A stretch of DNA of 64,000 bases, taken from Acinetobacter higginsii. GTDB lineage: Bacteria > Pseudomonadota > Gammaproteobacteria > Pseudomonadales > Moraxellaceae. Location: assembly GCF_000369525.1 (NCBI RefSeq), contig NZ_KB850072.1:2226606-2290605 (forward strand), in the 5' to 3' direction. The notes under the pieces are model-generated. The model did not search any database. It was given only the letters and a program-made list of their open reading frames with translations, and was not told the DNA's origin. Position 1 is the first letter of the stretch; every line of letters begins with the position of its first letter. Made by a program: the position numbers and the translations under genes. Shown here piece after piece: positions 60,434-64,000 of the stretch.

Positions 60434-61315
60434 TTATTTTACAGCCGCTTGTATCAAGCCTTTTAACTGCTCAATTTCAGCCCCTGTCGCAGCTTGCAAA
60501 GGCGATCTTGGCGAACCAACCGAGAAGCCCAATAAGTTGAGTCCCGATTTTACTGTTTTCGGTAAGCCACCTTTGACAATAAAGCTCAGCACAGGTAATT
60601 GCTGATAAAATATCGCCTGCGCTTTTGGCAGATCACCTTGTTGAATCGCTTGATACAATTGCTTTGGCAGATGACCCAACAAATTCGGCGCAGCAGTACA
60701 CCAACCTGTTGCTCCAGCACAGAAGGCTTCTAGCGCCAATGGATTAGAACCGTTATAAAATGGCAACTTTCCTCGGCTCAATGCATGAAATTTATGCATG
60801 CGCTGAATATCACCAGTGCTGTCTTTGACCATGCAAATATTGTCGATCTCATTAAACATCTTCACAATCAATTCAGGTGTCATATCAATACCGCTGGTGG
60901 CAGGATTGTTATAGACCATGATCGGCAATTTTACCGATGCGGCAATCTGCTGATAATAATCATAGATTTCCTGATCAGTGAGTTTCCAGTAAGAGACGGG
61001 AATCACCATAATCACATCTGCACCCAATTCTTCCGCTTTTTTGGCTTTCTGAATCGCTATGGCAGTGGTCAGCTCAGAAATCCCAACAATCACCGGAACA
61101 CGCTGATTCACCACTGCAATTGTGGTTTGTGCCACCTGCTGCCATTCTTGCCAAGTTAAATAGGCACTTTCTCCTGCACTGCCTAAAGGTGCAATCGCAT
61201 CACATTGTGATTCAAGCAGCGCATTTAAACTGATGCTCAGGGCGTCAAGATCAAGCTGTTGGCCGTCTGCTTTAAATGGCGTGACGGGATAAGCAATAAT
61301 GCCTTCAATTTTCAT
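60434..61315 (-). CDS. Dihydrodipicolinate synthase family lyase/aldolase
   Basis: 293 residues from ATG 61315, which has GAGGAG 8 bases upstream, inside the end of the previous gene. Motifs: GSAGESAYLT (pyruvate-binding GTTGE position), MVYNNPATSG (Tyr), and CMVKDSTGD (Schiff-base Lys). This family splits or makes 4-hydroxy-2-oxo acids; the catabolic neighbourhood argues against lysine biosynthesis. It pairs with the class II aldolase gene upstream. Confidence 0.78.
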   Translation of the reverse strand: MKIEGIIAYPVTPFKADGQQLDLDALSISLNALLESQCDAIAPLGSAGESAYLTWQEWQQVAQTTIAVVNQRVPVIVGISELTTAIAIQKAKKAEELGADVIMVIPVSYWKLTDQEIYDYYQQIAASVKLPIMVYNNPATSGIDMTPELIVKMFNEIDNICMVKDSTGDIQRMHKFHALSRGKLPFYNGSNPLALEAFCAGATGWCTAAPNLLGHLPKQLYQAIQQGDLPKAQAIFYQQLPVLSFIVKGGLPKTVKSGLNLLGFSVGSPRSPLQAATGAEIEQLKGLIQAAVK

Positions 61316-61320
61316 GTGCT

Positions 61321-62100
61321 TTACTCCTCGATACACTTTTTATGGTTTTTCAATGCCTTACGTGCATAATAGGCAAAATTGACTTTGTTACGCTTATCTG
61401 TAGACAGCCAGTCATGGGCTTCTTTTGCCAGTTCATGCGGAATCGGTTGAATCTGCCCTGCCGACATGGCTAACAGTTGCAAACGTGCGGCACGTTCAAT
61501 CAGCAGTGCCAAATTACAAGCTTCTTCAATGCTCTTGCCTGCCACCAATTGGCCATGATGAGACAACAATACCGCCCGATTTTTTCCCAAGGCTTCGGAA
61601 ATAAAAATGCCTTCTTCATTACCTACTGGCACTCCTGGCCATTCACCGACAAAGGAACAATCCTCATACAAGGCACAGGTATCCATTTGCGAGATGGCCA
61701 GTGGTACACGTAGCATCGACAAGGCTGCAATATGAGTGGGATGGGTATGGATAATGCAATTCACTTCAGGATGCTGCTGATAAATCCAAGTATGGAAACG
61801 GTTGGCTGGATTGGCCATGCCTTGCTGATCTAAAGGTTTGAGGTCTTGATCCACGACCAACAAATTGGCGGCGGTAATTTCATCAAAACCCAAACCAAAA
61901 CGTTGCGTAATAAAGCTATTTTCTTGCTCGGCACGACAGGTAATTTGCCCTGCCAAGCCTGCATCATGACCATGATCAAATAAAATACGACAGGTCAAAG
62001 CCAACTTCTGTCGATCACTGTAATTGACCTCTTGAATCAAATTCATATTCTGCTGCGCAGTTTGCATCAATTGCTGTTTGCTGAGTAATGCGGTTTGCAT
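61321..62100 (-). CDS. Class II aldolase/adducin family protein
   Basis: 259 residues. Metal-binding His residues in CIIHTHPTHIAALS and VLLSHHGQLVAGKS, and the N-terminal helical lead then GHDAGLAGQITCRAEQ, match the class II aldolase family (fuculose-1-phosphate aldolase and relatives). It is probably a decarboxylase or aldolase working with the DHDPS-family lyase encoded 5 bases downstream. Divergent from a MocR regulator. Confidence 0.78.
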   Translation of the reverse strand: MQTALLSKQQLMQTAQQNMNLIQEVNYSDRQKLALTCRILFDHGHDAGLAGQITCRAEQENSFITQRFGLGFDEITAANLLVVDQDLKPLDQQGMANPANRFHTWIYQQHPEVNCIIHTHPTHIAALSMLRVPLAISQMDTCALYEDCSFVGEWPGVPVGNEEGIFISEALGKNRAVLLSHHGQLVAGKSIEEACNLALLIERAARLQLLAMSAGQIQPIPHELAKEAHDWLSTDKRNKVNFAYYARKALKNHKKCIEE

Positions 62101-62123
62101 AAGACCACCTCGCTACGGTTGAT

Positions 62124-63644
62124 TTGTGGATGGGACAGATGCAGAATACGAAGTCAGTGGATGAGTTAAAATATCCAGTTTCTAAAACTTATATGGTCCA
62201 GATCAGCATGCAGCAGCCATGGAAGATTCGTCTTCATCTTGAAGACCGAGAGGAAAAAACCATCTTTCTGAAGTTGGCCAATCAGATTATTGAAGAGATT
62301 CTGTCTGGGCGGCTCAGTTCAGGTTCGCGCCTGTCTGGCTCGCGCTCGCTTGCCGATGAATTAAGAATTAATCGTAAAACCGTACAGTCGGTTTATGAGG
62401 ATTTAGAGGCACAAGGTTGGTTGATCTCTAAGCCACGCCAAGGTACTTTTGTGGCGGAGAATCTGCCCGAGTTAAAACATAAAAAGATCGATGCGGCGAT
62501 AGAACCCAATTCATCGCCGAGTACAACAAGTCCAGTAGCAATTAAGAATGATGGCATTCCAGATACGCGTCTAATCCCTTATGAATTATTTTCCCGCGCC
62601 TATCGACACGCCCTGATTCAAGTGACCCGTTCTCAGATCATGGGCTATGGCGATCCACAAGGCAGTATTGAGTTACGTCAGGCATTGCTGCAAATGCTGT
62701 CGATGGAACGTTTTATTAAAACCACAATTGACAATATCTGTGTGGTTCGTGGCAGCCAAATGGGGATTTTTTTAGCGGCTCGTGTGCTGGCAAAACAAAG
62801 CTCACCACGCAAAGTGATTGTGGTGGAACACTGGTCTTATCCTCCTGCTGTCGAAACCTTTTTATCGCATCATTATCACATCGTTCGGGTTCGACTAGAT
62901 CAACAGGGTCTTGATATTGAACATCTGGAAAAAATATTAGAAAAGTATGCTGTAGCTGCAATCTATACCACACCACATCATCAATATCCCACTACCGTGA
63001 CCATGGCCATGGATCGACGCCTAAAACTATTGGAACTGTCGAAAACGTATGATTTTTATATTATTGAAGATGACTATGACCATGAGTTTCACTATGACAG
63101 CCGTCCGATTCCACCGCTGATCAGCCTACCGCATGCAGAAAAAGTTATTCATATTGGTTCGCTGTCCAAGGTGTTTGCCCCAAGTCTACGAATTGGTTAT
63201 GTGGTCGCCAATCGAGACATCATCCATGCCATGAATCAGGATATTTTATTGATCGATAAACAAGGCAATATCATCACTGAATTGGCAATGGCAGAACTGA
63301 TGCAACAGGGAGAAATCAAACGCCATATCCGCAAGATGCGCAAGGTTTATCAACAACGGCGTGACTTTGCGCTGGGTCACTTGCAAGCGGTATTTAAAGA
63401 TCAGGTCGAAATCAACTCACCGTTGGGGGGTATGGCCTTATGGGTCAAATTTAAATTTCCCTATCGTGCTGAATATGCCGAGCTACTGAATCAACTACAT
63501 ATTGATGCCGAAGCGCATTTTGCCGAGCAAAGTCAGCAATCCAATGAGCATTTTCATATCCGCTTTGGGTATGCCGCCATTAATGAAACTGAAATTTCAA
63601 ACATCATCCGCTTGCTCTATGAGGCATTTCAACTCAACGATTGA
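62124..63644 (+). CDS. MocR-family (GntR/aminotransferase) regulator
   Basis: Up to 506 residues. The GntR winged helix (FLKLANQIIEEILSGRLSSGSRLSGSRSLADELRIN) is followed by a class I aminotransferase domain with the PLP Lys in HIGSLSKVFAPSLRIGY. The start is uncertain: ATG 62193 or 62208 give more usual N-termini than ATG 62124. MocR proteins typically control an adjacent divergent operon, here the aldolase/DHDPS pair. Confidence 0.8.
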   Translation: MWMGQMQNTKSVDELKYPVSKTYMVQISMQQPWKIRLHLEDREEKTIFLKLANQIIEEILSGRLSSGSRLSGSRSLADELRINRKTVQSVYEDLEAQGWLISKPRQGTFVAENLPELKHKKIDAAIEPNSSPSTTSPVAIKNDGIPDTRLIPYELFSRAYRHALIQVTRSQIMGYGDPQGSIELRQALLQMLSMERFIKTTIDNICVVRGSQMGIFLAARVLAKQSSPRKVIVVEHWSYPPAVETFLSHHYHIVRVRLDQQGLDIEHLEKILEKYAVAAIYTTPHHQYPTTVTMAMDRRLKLLELSKTYDFYIIEDDYDHEFHYDSRPIPPLISLPHAEKVIHIGSLSKVFAPSLRIGYVVANRDIIHAMNQDILLIDKQGNIITELAMAELMQQGEIKRHIRKMRKVYQQRRDFALGHLQAVFKDQVEINSPLGGMALWVKFKFPYRAEYAELLNQLHIDAEAHFAEQSQQSNEHFHIRFGYAAINETEISNIIRLLYEAFQLND

Positions 63645-63656
63645 ATGCGCATAATT

Positions 63657-64000
63657 TTATAATCCTAAGCGCAACTCCTGACTCCATGTTGACTTAGGTT
63701 GTTGGTACAGATGCCAGCAAGTCTGTTGCAGTGATTGCATCAATTCATGCTGTGCAGTTTGCCAATGTGGCACTACACAATACACCACATGAATGCCCTT
63801 AGGGTGGAACTCTCTGGCTAAGGACTGTGCTAAAGCGCGAATACTGGCAGACATGCTTTGACTGAATAAATCCTGCTCCGATTCGACTGGTTGCTGAGTC
63901 CCTAGAAAAATCAAGGTACCTTGCTGTTTAGGCAGCATCTGCCGAATTACGGCCTGGGCAATACTGACCGCCGTTAAACCTGTGTTTTGCCAATAGTCCT
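63657..64000 (-). CDS. Short-chain-dehydrogenase-like protein (C-terminal part)
   Basis: About 114 residues visible; the N-terminus lies beyond the right edge. TGLTAVSIAQAVIRQM, then GTLIFLGTQQPVES, and SASIRALAQSLAREFHPKGIHVVYCVVP follow the order of the second half of SDR enzymes. The canonical YxxxK is not seen at its usual place (SMSASIRALA instead), so this may be an atypical or catalytically altered member. Converges with the MocR gene. Confidence 0.6.
   Translation of the reverse strand, partial: DYWQNTGLTAVSIAQAVIRQMLPKQQGTLIFLGTQQPVESEQDLFSQSMSASIRALAQSLAREFHPKGIHVVYCVVPHWQTAQHELMQSLQQTCWHLYQQPKSTWSQELRLGL

Overview
The window looks like an Acinetobacter chromosome. The evidence is moderate GC with Acinetobacter-style operons: an AdeL/AdeFGH efflux locus, an iac-type indole-3-acetate locus, and a VgrG/Rhs pair of the Acinetobacter type. 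No rRNA, tRNA, CRISPR array or intact insertion sequence was recognised.

Left part (1-21.5 kb). An amidase and an acyl-CoA-dehydrogenase-like oxygenase (iacH, iacA) diverge from a MarR regulator (iacR). Next comes a leftward module of a 3-hydroxyacyl-CoA-dehydrogenase-like protein, an opine-dehydrogenase-family protein, an AraC regulator and an MFS transporter. Two small rightward genes follow (SnoaL-like; zinc-ribbon/glycine-zipper), then a lipoprotein of the sorbosone dehydrogenase family and a 1168-residue TpsA-like exoprotein with GLUG repeats. The block ends with adeL divergent from adeFGH.

Middle (21.5-41.5 kb). This is a type VI secretion effector island, all read leftward: vgrG, a full-length rhs with a C-terminal toxin and its immunity gene, then four displaced rhs C-terminal toxin/immunity cassettes, then about 14 immunity-type genes with no toxin (SUKH, SUFU, DUF4265-like and several unrecognised). 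The cassettes and immunity genes are strongly AT-rich. Three genes carry readable lesions: a TGA stop just before the catalytic ExE motif of an ART-like toxin, a G8 tract that splits one immunity gene, and a (TA)n tract that splits another. The short rhs core repeated in front of each toxin tip would permit recombinational toxin exchange.

Right part (41.5-64 kb). A TonB-dependent siderophore receptor with a Fur-box-like site is followed by soxR divergent from a mexGHI-opmD-like pump operon (DoxX, adaptor, RND, outer-membrane channel). That operon has a textbook SoxR box inside a 19-bp promoter spacer. Then come a hydrolase/Baeyer-Villiger monooxygenase/SDR operon with a divergent TetR gene, a ferritin-like metal-dependent hydrolase, an Old Yellow Enzyme, an acetoacetate-decarboxylase-family/SDR pair with a divergent AraC regulator, a DHDPS-family/class II aldolase pair with a divergent MocR regulator, and a partial SDR at the right edge.

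Most left and right genes are regulator-linked catabolic or efflux modules. The unusual content is the toxin/immunity archive in the middle.
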